Assembly (NCBI RefSeq): GCF_009807035.1 | Contig: NZ_WUBI01000001.1 | Span: 558,001 to 622,000 of the forward strand | DNA from: Paenibacillus dendrobii | Lineage (GTDB): Bacteria; Bacillota; Bacilli; Paenibacillales; Paenibacillaceae | Direction of reading: 5' to 3' | DNA length: 64,000 bases | Shown here: positions 17,696 to 26,792 of the stretch, piece by piece | Layout: every line of letters starts with the position of its first letter | Position numbering within the stretch: position 1 is the stretch's first letter | Position numbers and translations under genes: made by a program | Notes under the pieces: generated by a model | Seen by the model: only the letters and a program-made list of their open reading frames with translations | Told to the model about the DNA's origin: nothing | Databases searched by the model: none

Positions 17696-18406
17696 AGTTG
17701 CCTTTTATGTCGTCATTCTCATAAAAAATTCCACTTTATTGCAGCCTATGATCTTATTAGATAAGCCTTACTACGCCTCAGCAAGTGTTTAGATGATTAT
17801 CAGAACTTGGTGCCTTAAAACAGAAAACCCGCGCTGGGCGCGGGCTCTAATGGGACTATGTTCTAGTCCTCCGACAAATATTTTTATAACACCCCACCTC
17901 AGCTATTTGTTTGTCATAGGAGAAATCCTTTATAAAACAAGAACTTAGTCTCTTAATTTCAAGCACAAAAAAAGCCCATAAAATTGGAGCGCTTGGTCGA
18001 ATTTCGAATTGATGGAGTGATTCAACTAGAAAACGTCATTCCTGTTGGCTGGAACTTCTTGGGATACTCTCCACACAACCCAAAGTAGCGTCTTTCCCCT
18101 CCTCCTGTTAATGGACATGATTAGGGGGCGATTCCGCCAGTATCGAACGGTCGGTCAAACGAATGCTAAGTCTCACGGTCGCCTGGATAAGCATTCAAAC
18201 ATGCTGGAATTGGGTCCCCTTTTTGCCTTTAACAGAGGTCAAGAAGAGCATTTCGACCTTCTTTAAGATATAAATTACAATCGACTCATCCATTGGATTA
18301 CTCACGTTACTTCTTCTAATCCCTTGTTCTTTTGTACTCATTTTGAAAAGAAATACAAAAGGTAATATACTTAGCCATAAAGTGCTATGTAAAAGGTGGA
18401 GTTTCA
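17696..18406. other. Intergenic region with one dispersed repeat copy
   Basis: About 700 bases without a supportable gene. Two frames at 18045-18266 (+) and 18195-18425 (-) overlap and have no known motif. The stretch contains a copy of the dispersed hairpin repeat at 17825-17877. Confidence 0.45.
17825..17877 (-). repeat. Dispersed hairpin repeat, copy 1
   Basis: Read on the minus strand, a degenerate GGACTAGAACATAGTCCC core (17852-17869) is followed by a GC-rich hairpin, CCCGCGC/GCGCGGG, and a T-rich tail. It is the most diverged of four loci with the same order of parts. Confidence 0.6.
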
Positions 18407-18970
18407 GTGGAAATTGATGATACAAAACAAATTGTAATGCAAGTTGGTGCAGCTCTTAAAAAAATTCGAAAAGAAAAAAAATTGAGCTTAGAAGAATTAT
18501 CAGAGCTAACTGGAGTAAGCAAGCTCACCCTGGGGAACATTGAACGTGGTGAAACAAACCCAACCGTTGGAATCCTTTGGAAGATATCCAAGGGTATATC
18601 GTTACCCCTTATGACTTTGTTCACATCAGAAAGCTCCGTAAATATTTACCGGGCTGGCCAAGGACTGCGATTTGCCAGTGAGCATAAAAATTGGATCATT
18701 GAGCCGATCTTTAAAAACACAAATCATGATATTGAAATGTACCGTGCATACCTTCGGCCGAATAGCTCTTACCATCCAGAAGCTCATCATTCCAATACCA
18801 CCGAGATTGCGACGGTCATGGCTGGATCAGTATCCATCCAAGTAAATGATGACATCTACTCATTGAACCAATATGACACCATCAGCTTTCGCGCGGATAG
18901 CCCGCATTCATATTTGAACCCTACAGGCAATGAAACGGTTCTCCATATTACTTTGAAGTATGAGGTTTAA
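18407..18970 (+). CDS. XRE family regulator with C-terminal cupin domain
   Basis: The 187-residue product combines an XRE helix-turn-helix (residues about 12-66; LEELSELTGVSKLTLGNIERG) with a cupin sensor domain (about 110-180; HHSNTTEIATVMAGSVSIQVN). This MocR-unrelated XRE-cupin class usually controls a neighbouring transporter or catabolic gene by binding a small ligand in the cupin. It starts at GTG with AGGTGGAG 5-8 bases upstream. The downstream MFS exporter is the likely target. Confidence 0.88.
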   Translation: MEIDDTKQIVMQVGAALKKIRKEKKLSLEELSELTGVSKLTLGNIERGETNPTVGILWKISKGISLPLMTLFTSESSVNIYRAGQGLRFASEHKNWIIEPIFKNTNHDIEMYRAYLRPNSSYHPEAHHSNTTEIATVMAGSVSIQVNDDIYSLNQYDTISFRADSPHSYLNPTGNETVLHITLKYEV

Positions 18971-19000
18971 TTAATTCTTCTTGACTATATTAGTAGCTTG

Positions 19001-19048
19001 CACAAAAATCCCCGTGATTCATCACAGGGATTTATTTGTGTGTTTTTT
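19001..19048 (+). terminator. Terminator after the XRE-cupin gene
   Basis: CACAAA...ATCCC...GTGAT pairs with ATCAC...GGGAT...TTTGTG and is followed by a T6 run. Confidence 0.8.
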
Positions 19049-19202
19049 CAGTCGGCTAACACACTTAAAACCACAAGCTAAATATATAACATAAAATACA
19101 TCTTGTTAAATTTAGTATAACATACTATACTTTATCTGTTCGCGCGAATATGATGAGTGTCAAAGACAGATGTTATTACTAAAACATGCAGGAGAGGATC
19201 TT

Positions 19203-20441
19203 ATGGACAAGCCACAGTCATTGAGTAAAAGTCAACACGAAGAAAATACACGTAAGCAATCTGCAACTTGGTTAGTTGTTCTAGGGATTATCGTTATTGC
19301 GGCCAATCTCCGTGCTCCTTTAACCTCTGTTGGACCTTTAGTAAGTCTAATACGAGATAACGTACACATTTCAAATACATTAGCCGGCCTTATCACAACG
19401 GTACCGCTCCTTGCTTTTGCCTTGTTATCACCGCTTGTACCTAAATTAGGGCGAAGATTTGGAATGGAACTTATTATTTTGATTTCCCTAATTATTTTAA
19501 CAATTGGTATTGTACTACGCTCATTATCTGGAGCAATTAATTTGTATCTCGGAACGGCCATTCTTGGGTTTGCCATTGCAGTATGTAATGTATTATTGCC
19601 GAGTTTAATTAAACGTGAATTTCCCAATCGAATCGGTTCTATGACCGGGGTGTATTCGATATCAATGAATTTATGTGGTGCGATTGCTTCGGGTATTAGT
19701 GTCCCGCTTGCTGTCGGATCAGGCTTACAATGGCAAGGAGCATTAGGAATTTGGGCGGTTCTCAGCTTTGTATCTTTTCTTCTTTGGTTGCCCCAGATGA
19801 GAAATCGTACGAAACAAGTTACTGTATCTGGCGCTCAACCCATTGCAGATAAGCAAGTCAATATTTGGCGCTCCTCCCTTGCTTGGCAAGTGACCTTGTT
19901 CATGGGGATTCAATCAGCGATCTTTTATGTGCTCATTGCATGGTTGCCGGAAATCCTAAAACAACAAGGCATCGACTCTAGTCAATCCGGTTGGTATTTA
20001 TCGATTATGCAGCTAGCATTGCTTCCGTTTACATTTATCGTTCCGGTCCTTGCTGGCCGTATGTCTAGTCAACGTTCGCTAGTTGTTATCACATCGATTT
20101 TACTTTTGGTTGGAACACTTGGACTGCTTTATGGAAGCCCAAGTGTCATCCTCGTGTGGATCATCATCCTTGGTATCGGGGGAGGATTCGCATTCGGCTT
20201 GTCGATGATGTTTTTCGGATTACGTACCAAAGATGCTCATCAAGCTGCGGAGTTGTCAGGTATGGCGCAGTCCATCGGTTACCTGCTTGCTGCAATGGGG
20301 CCGGCATTGATCGGATATCTGCATGATGCAACAAACAGCTGGACACTCCCACTGCTTATCTTAGTCGCCGCTTCTGTTTTGCTATTAGTTGTTGGATGGG
20401 GAGCTGCTAGAGACCGGTTTGTAGACGCGGTTAAACACTAA
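19203..20441 (+). CDS. MFS transporter, CynX/NimT-like
   Basis: The protein has 12 predicted membrane helices and the features of the cyanate permease/NimT subfamily of major facilitators (N-terminal NLRAPLTSVGPL, residues about 35-46). Substrates in this family include cyanate and 2-nitroimidazole; here the cargo is unknown. I choose ATG 19203 (412 residues), 5 bases after AGGAGAGG, over an upstream in-frame ATG at 19170. The gene lies between an XRE-cupin regulator and a universal stress protein and may be cotranscribed with the latter. Confidence 0.87.
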   Translation: MDKPQSLSKSQHEENTRKQSATWLVVLGIIVIAANLRAPLTSVGPLVSLIRDNVHISNTLAGLITTVPLLAFALLSPLVPKLGRRFGMELIILISLIILTIGIVLRSLSGAINLYLGTAILGFAIAVCNVLLPSLIKREFPNRIGSMTGVYSISMNLCGAIASGISVPLAVGSGLQWQGALGIWAVLSFVSFLLWLPQMRNRTKQVTVSGAQPIADKQVNIWRSSLAWQVTLFMGIQSAIFYVLIAWLPEILKQQGIDSSQSGWYLSIMQLALLPFTFIVPVLAGRMSSQRSLVVITSILLLVGTLGLLYGSPSVILVWIIILGIGGGFAFGLSMMFFGLRTKDAHQAAELSGMAQSIGYLLAAMGPALIGYLHDATNSWTLPLLILVAASVLLLVVGWGAARDRFVDAVKH

Positions 20442-20470
20442 TTGATCGATGAAGGAAAGGATGAACTGAA

Positions 20471-20902
20471 ATGTTCAATCGAATTTTGGTTGCTATTGAT
20501 AAATCGGAATTACAAAACAAAATCCTAGATGTAACTGTGGAGATTGCTCACAATAAACAAACACATGTTACTTTGATTCATGTCAGCAATTTGAATGTAA
20601 CCATGGGTCTCCCATATATACCGGAAAACTATTTGGAAGAAATGTTAGATGAAATGGATAAGCACAGTATAGAGCAATTGGAAAACGCTAAATACAAATT
20701 AATATCTGAGGGGATTTCTACGGAAATCATTCACCTCAAGGGAGATCCTGCTCATGAAATTTTGAATTATGCAAAAAGCAATGGGCAACAACTCATCATT
20801 ATTGGTAGTCGTGGACTGAGCGGAATGAAGGAAATGATGCTTGGAAGTGTCAGTCATAAAGTTTCTCAATTGTCCAGTTGCCCAGTCCTGATTGTTCATT
20901 AG
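20471..20902 (+). CDS. Universal stress protein UspA family
   Basis: The 143-residue product is a single Usp domain: N-terminal strand ILVAIDKSE, the Asp that contacts adenine, and the ATP-binding G-x2-G-x9-G-[ST] signature seen as GSRGLSGMKEMMLGS near residues 116-130. It likely binds ATP. GGAAAGGATG lies upstream of the ATG. It starts 29 bases after the MFS gene, suggesting a two-gene transcript. Confidence 0.9.
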   Translation: MFNRILVAIDKSELQNKILDVTVEIAHNKQTHVTLIHVSNLNVTMGLPYIPENYLEEMLDEMDKHSIEQLENAKYKLISEGISTEIIHLKGDPAHEILNYAKSNGQQLIIIGSRGLSGMKEMMLGSVSHKVSQLSSCPVLIVH

Positions 20903-20970
20903 AAGTTGTTTCAATTATTTTCAAATTATCTTCCAATTAATAACTAGGAAGCCCCGGTATAAACTTAGAT

Positions 20971-21014
20971 GAAGGCGCGCTCTTTATGTTGACGATAAAG
21001 ATGCGCGCTTTCTT
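20971..21014 (+). terminator. Terminator after the usp gene
   Basis: GAAGGCGCGC...TTTAT pairs with ATAAA...GCGCGCTTTC; the tail is short (TTTCTTC). Confidence 0.6.
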
Positions 21015-21063
21015 CACTTCAATTGAATGCAGTAGTTGTTGGCTCCACAGCAGTGTGAAACCT

Positions 21064-21309
21064 TTATTCGTAAGGGCTATAAATCTGCAGTGCGTTATCC
21101 TTGATCTCCGCCGGAACCAAATTGAGCAGCGGCAGTTGGCCGCTTGTTTGTAGCGTATGAACTAGCAAGTACATAAAAGACTCGCGGTTCATGGTGACTT
21201 TCGGATCGATCTTGATCTGCAGTTCTTCTCCTGCCGCCCCTGCAGTAGACTTAGGCTCATTTTTATCTTTCAGCCTTTTGACAGGGTTATTCTCTCCACC
21301 CAACTGCAA
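21064..21309 (-). pseudogene. Fragment of an S-layer homology domain protein
   Basis: An 81-residue frame contains MNRESFMYLLVHTL and LPLLNLVPAEIKD, which resemble the end of SLH-type repeats in Paenibacillus surface proteins as I recall them. There is no signal peptide and no further SLH repeat, and the protein stops in the middle of the expected module, so it is probably a remnant. A GGGTGGAG stretch near the start overlaps the coding frame. The assignment is tentative. Confidence 0.35.
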
Positions 21310-21360
21310 AGCTCTCTGAATCCACGTAGAGACCTGTATATGGAATGCCTGACATGAAAA

Positions 21361-21418
21361 ATGCTCCCCTCACAGTAGCAGGTTTTATTATTTCACCTGT
21401 CTACTATTTGGGGAGCAT
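21361..21418. repeat. 58-bp imperfect inverted repeat
   Basis: Outer arms ATGCTCCCC (21361-21369) and GGGGAGCAT (21410-21418) pair perfectly. Inner arms AGTAGCAGGT and ACCTGTCTACT pair with one bulge. It lies between an SLH fragment and the anti-sigma gene and could be a terminator, a small palindromic element or a structured RNA. Confidence 0.55.
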
Positions 21419-21484
21419 ATCAAGAGGATGGCCTTAATGCTTGCCGCAAGATTATCTATTTATACAAGTTCGCGGTCCAACGTA

Positions 21485-22588
21485 TTATGAAGCGGGTGAA
21501 AGCTCGATCCTCGTTTCCAGTCCTTTCAGGAATTGCCCTTCCTCCACTTCCTCCGCAAAGTCATCCCGAATCAGGAAGGGCTTCACCGTCAAAAATGTAC
21601 TCGTCCCTGAAGTCGTGGCGTATCGGCGATCGAAGACGAGGCGGTTCCCGTCAATCTTGCCTTTCCCGTTGAGTGCAGGCAGTCTGCGTCCTTGATCGTC
21701 GTACACAGCAATCCCGATTCGGGTTAACCGCTTCTCCTCATCCCACGTTAGCGTCTCCGCACCCGCCAGGGTGACCGCGGTCTTCAATCGGGCCGTGATC
21801 GGCGTGACCGATACGTCAGAAACCTCGAAGGTAAGGTCTCCCGCACTCGCTCTGGTATCGGGCTTCGCCTCGATTGCTTGGACGGCGGCCTTCCGGAATG
21901 GGATCTCCACGATGAATTCGTGGTCGATGCCGTCCATTTTGATCGTAACCGCTCCATTGAAAGAATCCGGAGCCTCGCCCGGTTTCATCACATGCTCAAA
22001 GACGAGCGTATTCGGGGATGCCTCGCCGGCACTCCCGAAATTCAAACCTTCGTCCTGCGCCTCGCCATCCACTGTAAAGAACACATTCTCGATTGCGCTG
22101 GAAAGCTTCATCTCCTTCCTCCCGTTGTTGTAGATGCCGTTCTCCACGTTCGGTGCTGTTACATGGATCAGGAATGCGGCCCGGGTCCCGTCGTAAACCG
22201 ACTCACTCACCTCCAGCTTTACATCCTCATAGGCCGCTGCGTTGTTAACTTGGTTCGTCAATCCGAGCGAGCCTGCTGTACGAAGTCCGATGTCTGTCTC
22301 GATCGCGCTGAATAAGCTCCCCACCAAAGGCATGTTCTTCAGCGCCTCCGCCATTGCGGGAGAAACAAACGCGGAACCGAACACCCCGAGCCCGATGACG
22401 GCGGCGGCCGCCGTCGCTAGCGTCAACTTACGAAGGCGCCTCGAAGCGTTTATCCTGACAACATTCCGCGGCTGCTGGGCAAGAGCCGTGTACGTCTCAT
22501 CCAGACGGGCCCGGACGAGCGAAGGAATCTCCGCGTTTGCCTCGCCACCTGATCTCATTTCCTTCTCGATCTCTTTGAATTTATCCAT
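21485..22588 (-). CDS. DUF4179 membrane protein, probable anti-sigma factor
   Basis: The 367-residue protein has a short cytosolic N terminus (about 50 residues), one membrane helix (residues about 54-78; LTLATAAAAVIGLGVFGSAF) and a large external DUF4179 domain. DUF4179 proteins are the usual partners of SigV/ECF30-type sigma factors in Bacillus and Paenibacillus, holding the sigma factor until an envelope signal arrives. The start overlaps the end of the sigma gene by 8 bases (ATGGATAA), which indicates translational coupling and a one-to-one partnership. Confidence 0.85.
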   Translation of the reverse strand: MDKFKEIEKEMRSGGEANAEIPSLVRARLDETYTALAQQPRNVVRINASRRLRKLTLATAAAAVIGLGVFGSAFVSPAMAEALKNMPLVGSLFSAIETDIGLRTAGSLGLTNQVNNAAAYEDVKLEVSESVYDGTRAAFLIHVTAPNVENGIYNNGRKEMKLSSAIENVFFTVDGEAQDEGLNFGSAGEASPNTLVFEHVMKPGEAPDSFNGAVTIKMDGIDHEFIVEIPFRKAAVQAIEAKPDTRASAGDLTFEVSDVSVTPITARLKTAVTLAGAETLTWDEEKRLTRIGIAVYDDQGRRLPALNGKGKIDGNRLVFDRRYATTSGTSTFLTVKPFLIRDDFAEEVEEGQFLKGLETRIELSPAS

Positions 22589-23108
22589 AGCTCAACGACC
22601 CCTCCTGAAAATTCGATAATTGATGATGCAGGACCTCACGTGCTCGATGCAGCCGCATCTTCGCGGCGCTTTCCGAGATGTTCAACAATTTGGCCACTTG
22701 GCGAAGCGGTATATCCTCGTAGTAATGTAGCACAACCACCATGCGCTGTGGCTCCTCCAGACGATCCACGATCTCACGCAAATCCACGCTGTTGTATTCA
22801 TCGACCCGAGCGACGGTCGGCGGAACCTCCGCGACCATATCCGTGCTCGAACGCTGTTTCAGGATGTTGTTGCATTCATTTATCACAATTCGAAACATCC
22901 ACGTCTTGAAAAATTTCGGCTCCCGCAGCGAAGGCAGCGATTTATACGATTTCAGAATACTCTCCTGCAGTGCGTCCGCCACGTCTTCGTCTCGGTGCAG
23001 CATCGATTTCGCCATCCCATACATCGATCTTTCTAGATGCTTCATGAGGGCGACGAAGGCCTCGGCGTCTCCCGCCTTTGCCCGTTCGATTAATTCGGTC
23101 ATCTCCAT
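22581..23108 (-). CDS. ECF RNA polymerase sigma factor
   Basis: The 175-residue protein has sigma region 2 (residues about 10-75; DEDVADALQESILKSYKSL is the region 2.2-2.3 signature) and region 4 (about 115-165; LEEPQRMVVVLHYYEDIPLRQVAKLLNISESAAKMRLHRAR). It directs RNA polymerase to a stress regulon. ATG 23108 is chosen because AAAGGAG lies 8 bases before it and a candidate ECF promoter ends 39 bases upstream; the longer frame to 23168 would begin inside that promoter. Confidence 0.92.
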   Translation of the reverse strand: MEMTELIERAKAGDAEAFVALMKHLERSMYGMAKSMLHRDEDVADALQESILKSYKSLPSLREPKFFKTWMFRIVINECNNILKQRSSTDMVAEVPPTVARVDEYNSVDLREIVDRLEEPQRMVVVLHYYEDIPLRQVAKLLNISESAAKMRLHRAREVLHHQLSNFQEGSLSYG

Positions 23109-23146
23109 GCGGCGCTCTCCTTTCTGCTTCTTCGTCTTTCTATAAG

Positions 23147-23174
23147 TTAGACCGGCGAAGAAGGGCAACGGTCA
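23147..23174 (-). promoter_or_regulatory. Candidate autoregulatory ECF promoter
   Basis: On the minus strand TGACCG (23174-23169) and CGGTCTAA (23154-23147) are 14 bases apart, resembling the -35/-10 pairs of ECF30-type sigma factors (-10 CGTCTAA). Transcription would start about 30 bases before the sigma gene ATG. Confidence 0.45.
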
Positions 23175-23875
23175 CTTTTCTTTAAAGTAATATATTTTCC
23201 TCATATACAAACAAGTCTTCTCCCATTAGACGGACGTTTTCCCCCGATGTTACAGGTACCTGCTCTAGGTAATACCCTCCCTTGCGCGCATTCGTGCGCG
23301 CTATGTATGTCATCGCTAAATACACTCCTTTGCTAGATCGACTTCAGGACAACTGTGAATACGATCCGCTCACGGGCACGCTATTGACTTCAGAACAATA
23401 GTATTTAGGTTTCAGTACTTGTTGAACATAACTCCCCATGTACTTAATGACAAGAAGTAGCCATGAAAAAAGGGTACCCCCAAATAAGGGCAACCTTGTA
23501 CAGTGTTAGTATAATGAATCGGGCTGATACTAACATAATAACTATTTAATCCGCCGCGAGAATCGATAGCTCGTATGCGGAACTTCTCACCTACATCACT
23601 TAGATTTAAAACCATACTTTTTAGCTCTCCATGCAACGAACAGAGCCAAAATTAACAAAACAAATCCTACCCACGGGAATGAAGACACCCCTGCCATATT
23701 CAGTAATATTCCACCTACACCTCCTAAACGAAAGTAAACGTCAATCCCCTTTATTTTTTCAGTAAAGTTAAGAGGTTTCTTTCAATATCTATTGCATTAA
23801 TTTAAAACATAATGTTTGATTGCATACTCTTTTCGGAGAGGCTACTCTTCTACGGCCTCTCGAATCCCCCCAAAT
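23175..23875. other. Region with no firm gene
   Basis: About 700 bases. Apart from the membrane-protein-like fragment at 23596-23801 there is a 74-codon frame at 23412-23636 with no ribosome site or motif, which I do not accept as a gene. Confidence 0.4.
23596..23801 (-). pseudogene. Small membrane-protein-like fragment
   Basis: A frame of 68 codons, closed upstream by TAA and with no usable start at its beginning, encodes RNLLTLLKKIKGIDVYFRLGG, then one hydrophobic helix (FPWVGFVLLILALFVAW) and a basic tail RAKKYGFKSK. An internal AGGAGGTG and ATG would give only 33 residues. It looks like the C-terminal part of a membrane protein, but I do not recognise the family. Confidence 0.3.
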
Positions 23876-23921
23876 AAAAAATAGAGTGTCAAGAAAGTCC
23901 CTGAGACTTTCTTGACACTCT
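23876..23921 (-). terminator. Terminator of the MarR-IMPDH operon
   Basis: AGAGTGTCAAGAAAGTC (23883-23899) and GACTTTCTTGACACTCT (23905-23921) form a perfect 17-bp stem with a 5-nt loop. On the minus strand it is followed by ATTTTTT. Confidence 0.88.
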
Positions 23922-24007
23922 AAGGAACTGTAATCACAGTTCTTCAACATATATAAGCTACATTTCATCTAATATATCCAGTAAAGGGACTCGCTAACAA
24001 TGATGTG

Positions 24008-25510
24008 TTACAATATCTGACGACTATCTTTAAGTAAAACATCGTGTGCACTACCCTCAACAATGCTTGTAGAAGAAACTAAGGTTATCTTAGCATTTTT
24101 TTGTAGTTCAGAAATTGTCAGGTAACCACAATTACACATTGTTGAACGTACTATGCTTAAAGAAAGTCCAACATTATCTTCTAAACTTCCTGCATAAGGT
24201 ACAAACGAATCAACTCCTTCTTCAAAAGAAAGTTTTTCGTCACCACCTAAGTCATATCTTTGCCAATTTTTTGCCCTCGTACTTCCCTCTCCCCAATACT
24301 CCTTCATATAATTACCGTTTATATTCACTTTTTTAGTGGGGCTTTCATCAAACCGGGCAAAATATCTTCCTAACATTAGAAAATCTGCTCCCATAGCTAG
24401 TGCCAATGTAATGTGATAATCATGTACAGTACCTCCATCAGAACAAATTGGTACATAGATTCCTGTCTCATTAAAATATTCATCCCGAGCCATCGCTACC
24501 TCGATTAATGCGGTAGCTTGACCTCTGCCTATGCCTTTTTGTTTTCGTGTAATACAAATTGCACCGCCGCCAATTCCTACTTTTACAAAATCGGCACCAG
24601 CTTCGGCAAGGAAACGGAAGCCTTCTTTATCAACTATATTTCCCGCCCCAATTTTTACAGCATCACCATAATTCTTCCGGACGTATTCAATAACAATCTT
24701 TTGCCATTCTGTAAATCCTTCGGAACTGTCAATACAGAGAACATCTACTCCAGCTTGAAGTAATGCTGGAATTCGTTCAGCATAATCTCTAGTATTAATA
24801 CCTGCGCCAACCATATATCTTTTTGATTCATCAATCAACTCATTCTCATTTTTCTTATTAGTATTGTAATCTTTTCGAAACACCATAGAAATCAATCTTT
24901 GTTCATCATCAATGATTGGAAGACAATTTAGTTTGTGCTCCCATATAATATTATTCGCTTCTTTTAATGTGGTATCTTTATTACCACAGATTAATTCTTC
25001 GAATGGTGTCATAAAATCTTTAACTTTAGTGTCTAAATTCATCCGACTAACTCGATAATCTCTGCTAGTTACAATGCCTAATAATTTACCTCTAGAAGTT
25101 CCGTCAATTGTTACTGCTACAGTCGAATGATTTGTCTTCTTCTTTAACATTAACATTTCGTCTAAAGTACCTTCAGGAGATATATTAGAATCACTAACAA
25201 CGAACCCAGCTCTATAACTTTTAACACGAGCAACCATTTGTGCCTGACTTTCAATAGATTGTGATCCGTAAATAAAAGAAAGTCCACCTTCTTTTGCTAA
25301 AGATATTGCCATTGTATCATCAGAAACAGACTGCATAATTGCTGATGTCATAGGAATTTTCAAAGAAATAGGAGGTTGATTTCCTTTTTTAAATTTCACT
25401 AAGGGTGTTTGTAAACTTACATTTGCCGGTATACACTCTACCGACGAGTAACCTGGTATTAGTAAATACTCACCAAAGGTGCGCGATACTTCATTCAGAT
25501 AAACTGCCAT
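24008..25510 (-). CDS. IMP dehydrogenase, anaerobe-type paralog with CBS pair
   Basis: The 500-residue protein is a full IMPDH: catalytic barrel, an inserted CBS pair at about residues 115-220 ([23 protein letters not shown]), the loop [20 protein letters not shown] with the catalytic Cys, and the flap ending near [16 protein letters not shown]. It should oxidise IMP to XMP with NAD in GTP synthesis. The GGG-x-IC-IT loop and the N terminus resemble the IMPDH type of clostridia and some protozoa rather than Bacillus GuaB, and the DNA is clearly more AT-rich than the flanks. The start is ATG 25510 after AAGGAGG, one base after the marR stop codon. It is likely a second, transferred copy, possibly tolerant of IMPDH inhibitors. 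Confidence 0.88.
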   Translation of the reverse strand: MAVYLNEVSRTFGEYLLIPGYSSVECIPANVSLQTPLVKFKKGNQPPISLKIPMTSAIMQSVSDDTMAISLAKEGGLSFIYGSQSIESQAQMVARVKSYRAGFVVSDSNISPEGTLDEMLMLKKKTNHSTVAVTIDGTSRGKLLGIVTSRDYRVSRMNLDTKVKDFMTPFEELICGNKDTTLKEANNIIWEHKLNCLPIIDDEQRLISMVFRKDYNTNKKNENELIDESKRYMVGAGINTRDYAERIPALLQAGVDVLCIDSSEGFTEWQKIVIEYVRKNYGDAVKIGAGNIVDKEGFRFLAEAGADFVKVGIGGGAICITRKQKGIGRGQATALIEVAMARDEYFNETGIYVPICSDGGTVHDYHITLALAMGADFLMLGRYFARFDESPTKKVNINGNYMKEYWGEGSTRAKNWQRYDLGGDEKLSFEEGVDSFVPYAGSLEDNVGLSLSIVRSTMCNCGYLTISELQKNAKITLVSSTSIVEGSAHDVLLKDSRQIL

Positions 25511-25511
25511 A

Positions 25512-25973
25512 TTATTTTCCTCCTTGTTCTTGAGCTGTTTTTTCCATAAGTTTATATAGACCTTGATACAAACCCATAAGCGTCTCATCATCGAAGTCAG
25601 TAAATAACTCCTCTATATACTGTTCTTCCTCCTTACCTCTTTCCATGTAATACTCTTTACCCTTAGATGTTAAAGCAACACGTAAACTCCTTCTGTCAGT
25701 CTCATCTTTCCCAACTTTTGCAAAACCTTTTTTCTCAAGAATATTTATGATTTTTTTCACATTCTGACTCGAAGTACCGACAATTTGAGCAATATCTTTT
25801 AGGTTAAGAAAGTAATCATCATAAAGAGAAATATTCCATAACACAAAAGCTTGTTTTAATGAAAGATCCTTATATCTTCTATCGCCTAAAAGTTGCAAGC
25901 GGTTAGACAATGTGAAAATTGATCCATAAACATATGCTTTATGTGTGATTTTTTTTTCGAATGGAAATTCCAT
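25512..25973 (-). CDS. MarR family transcriptional regulator
   Basis: The 153-residue protein carries a MarR winged helix ([26 protein letters not shown], residues about 58-83, then the wing [16 protein letters not shown]). It is the first gene of an operon with the IMPDH paralog; TAA and the next ATG are separated by one base. It probably represses its own operon through the TAACTAGTTA-type boxes just upstream. The unusual pairing suggests induction by an inhibitor or purine-related compound, which is inference. Confidence 0.87.
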   Translation of the reverse strand: MEFPFEKKITHKAYVYGSIFTLSNRLQLLGDRRYKDLSLKQAFVLWNISLYDDYFLNLKDIAQIVGTSSQNVKKIINILEKKGFAKVGKDETDRRSLRVALTSKGKEYYMERGKEEEQYIEELFTDFDDETLMGLYQGLYKLMEKTAQEQGGK

Positions 25974-25993
25974 TTTCCCACCTCCAAAATAGG

Positions 25994-26027
25994 TAACTGG
26001 TTAAGTATTAAAATATCTAACTAGTTA
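25994..26027 (-). promoter_or_regulatory. Candidate MarR operator pair
   Basis: TAACTGGTTA (25994-26003) and the perfect palindrome TAACTAGTTA (26018-26027) lie 24 bases apart, 20-55 bases upstream of the marR start. Such paired 10-bp palindromes in the promoter are typical of autoregulated MarR genes. Confidence 0.55.
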
Positions 26028-26232
26028 TCTTTTGTCAAGTAACTAAGAGGATACAAATGAAAGATTTAATAAGGAAAGTGGACTCTTGCGGGGTTTCTGC
26101 GTGTCTTCATTAACTTGTAATGATTCGCTTTTTTAATACCTAGCCGTCCGTGTTTACCTCTTATCGTGTTCGTTGTCCTATAACAATGTGAACATTTCCA
26201 TGTATTATGTACTTAGATATACACCTAATCGA

Positions 26233-26369
26233 CAATCGGACTATGTTCTTGCCCATTCCGGCAATCGGTACAAGTTCTTGTCCTTGGCTTGGGACAAGAC
26301 TTGTACCGATAAAATAAAAAAGCCGCTAAAATAGCGACTTCAATGGGACCATGTTCTTGTCCCTCGACA
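26233..26369. repeat. Dispersed hairpin repeat cluster, copy 2 (three units)
   Basis: On the plus strand CAATCGGACTATGTTCTTGC (26233), CAATCGGTACAAGTTCTTGT (26262) and CAATGGGACCATGTTCTTGT (26342) are three versions of one unit. The second unit forms a 20-bp hairpin with an inverted partner at 26291-26310 (one bulged base), and an AAGCCGCT/AGCGACTT hairpin with an A-run (26311-26340) precedes the third. On the minus strand this last part follows the VOC gene and looks like its terminator. Confidence 0.75.
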
Positions 26370-26420
26370 AGTTCCTAAAGAGTCTCCAATAGGACGACTC
26401 CACATCTCGACTTCACAGCA

Positions 26421-26792
26421 TTAAGTTCGATAATAGGACAGCACCCAGCACACGCCGTTTCGGTCGGTAACGATAGCCAACAGTCCGTTAAACGGAGCTT
26501 CATATGCTTCCGAATTAATAATCCCTTCAGCCGCAAATTCTCCGTAGATTCTTTGGAATGCTTCCTCCGTCTCAATTCTCAAGAAAACTCTCACGTAATC
26601 GCCTTTCATTACCGGCTTTGCCGCTTGAGTATCAGCAAACTTAAGGGTTACCCCCTCTACATGCAGGTCCGCGTTAAGCACCTCTTCCCCTTGCTTGCGG
26701 AGAATGGCAATCTCACCACCAAACACGCTTTGATAATACCTGATTTCGTCTTTGCAATTCTCCACTACGATGAACGGATTTGCTATCATCAT
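26421..26792 (-). CDS. VOC superfamily protein, PhnB-like
   Basis: The 123-residue protein has the PhnB/glyoxalase-like fold order: NPFIVVENCKDEIRYYQSVFGGE at the start, the strand-rich core, and a C-terminal TDRNGVCWVLSYYR. VOC proteins include isomerases, dioxygenases and resistance proteins; the PhnB-like subgroup has no fixed activity. AGGAGG lies 6 bases before the ATG. Its start overlaps the stop of the upstream damaged DUF5519 gene, so it belongs to the MarR operon at 27113-27577. Confidence 0.82.
   Translation of the reverse strand: MMIANPFIVVENCKDEIRYYQSVFGGEIAILRKQGEEVLNADLHVEGVTLKFADTQAAKPVMKGDYVRVFLRIETEEAFQRIYGEFAAEGIINSEAYEAPFNGLLAIVTDRNGVCWVLSYYRT

Noticed and set aside
18045-18425. 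Two overlapping short frames on opposite strands
   Set aside because: Neither has start signals or recognisable sequence; treated as non-coding.
23412-23636. 74-codon minus-strand frame
   Set aside because: It overlaps the membrane-protein-like fragment in another frame and has no start signals.
26375-26575. 66-codon minus frame overlapping the VOC gene
   Set aside because: Shadow of the VOC gene in another frame.
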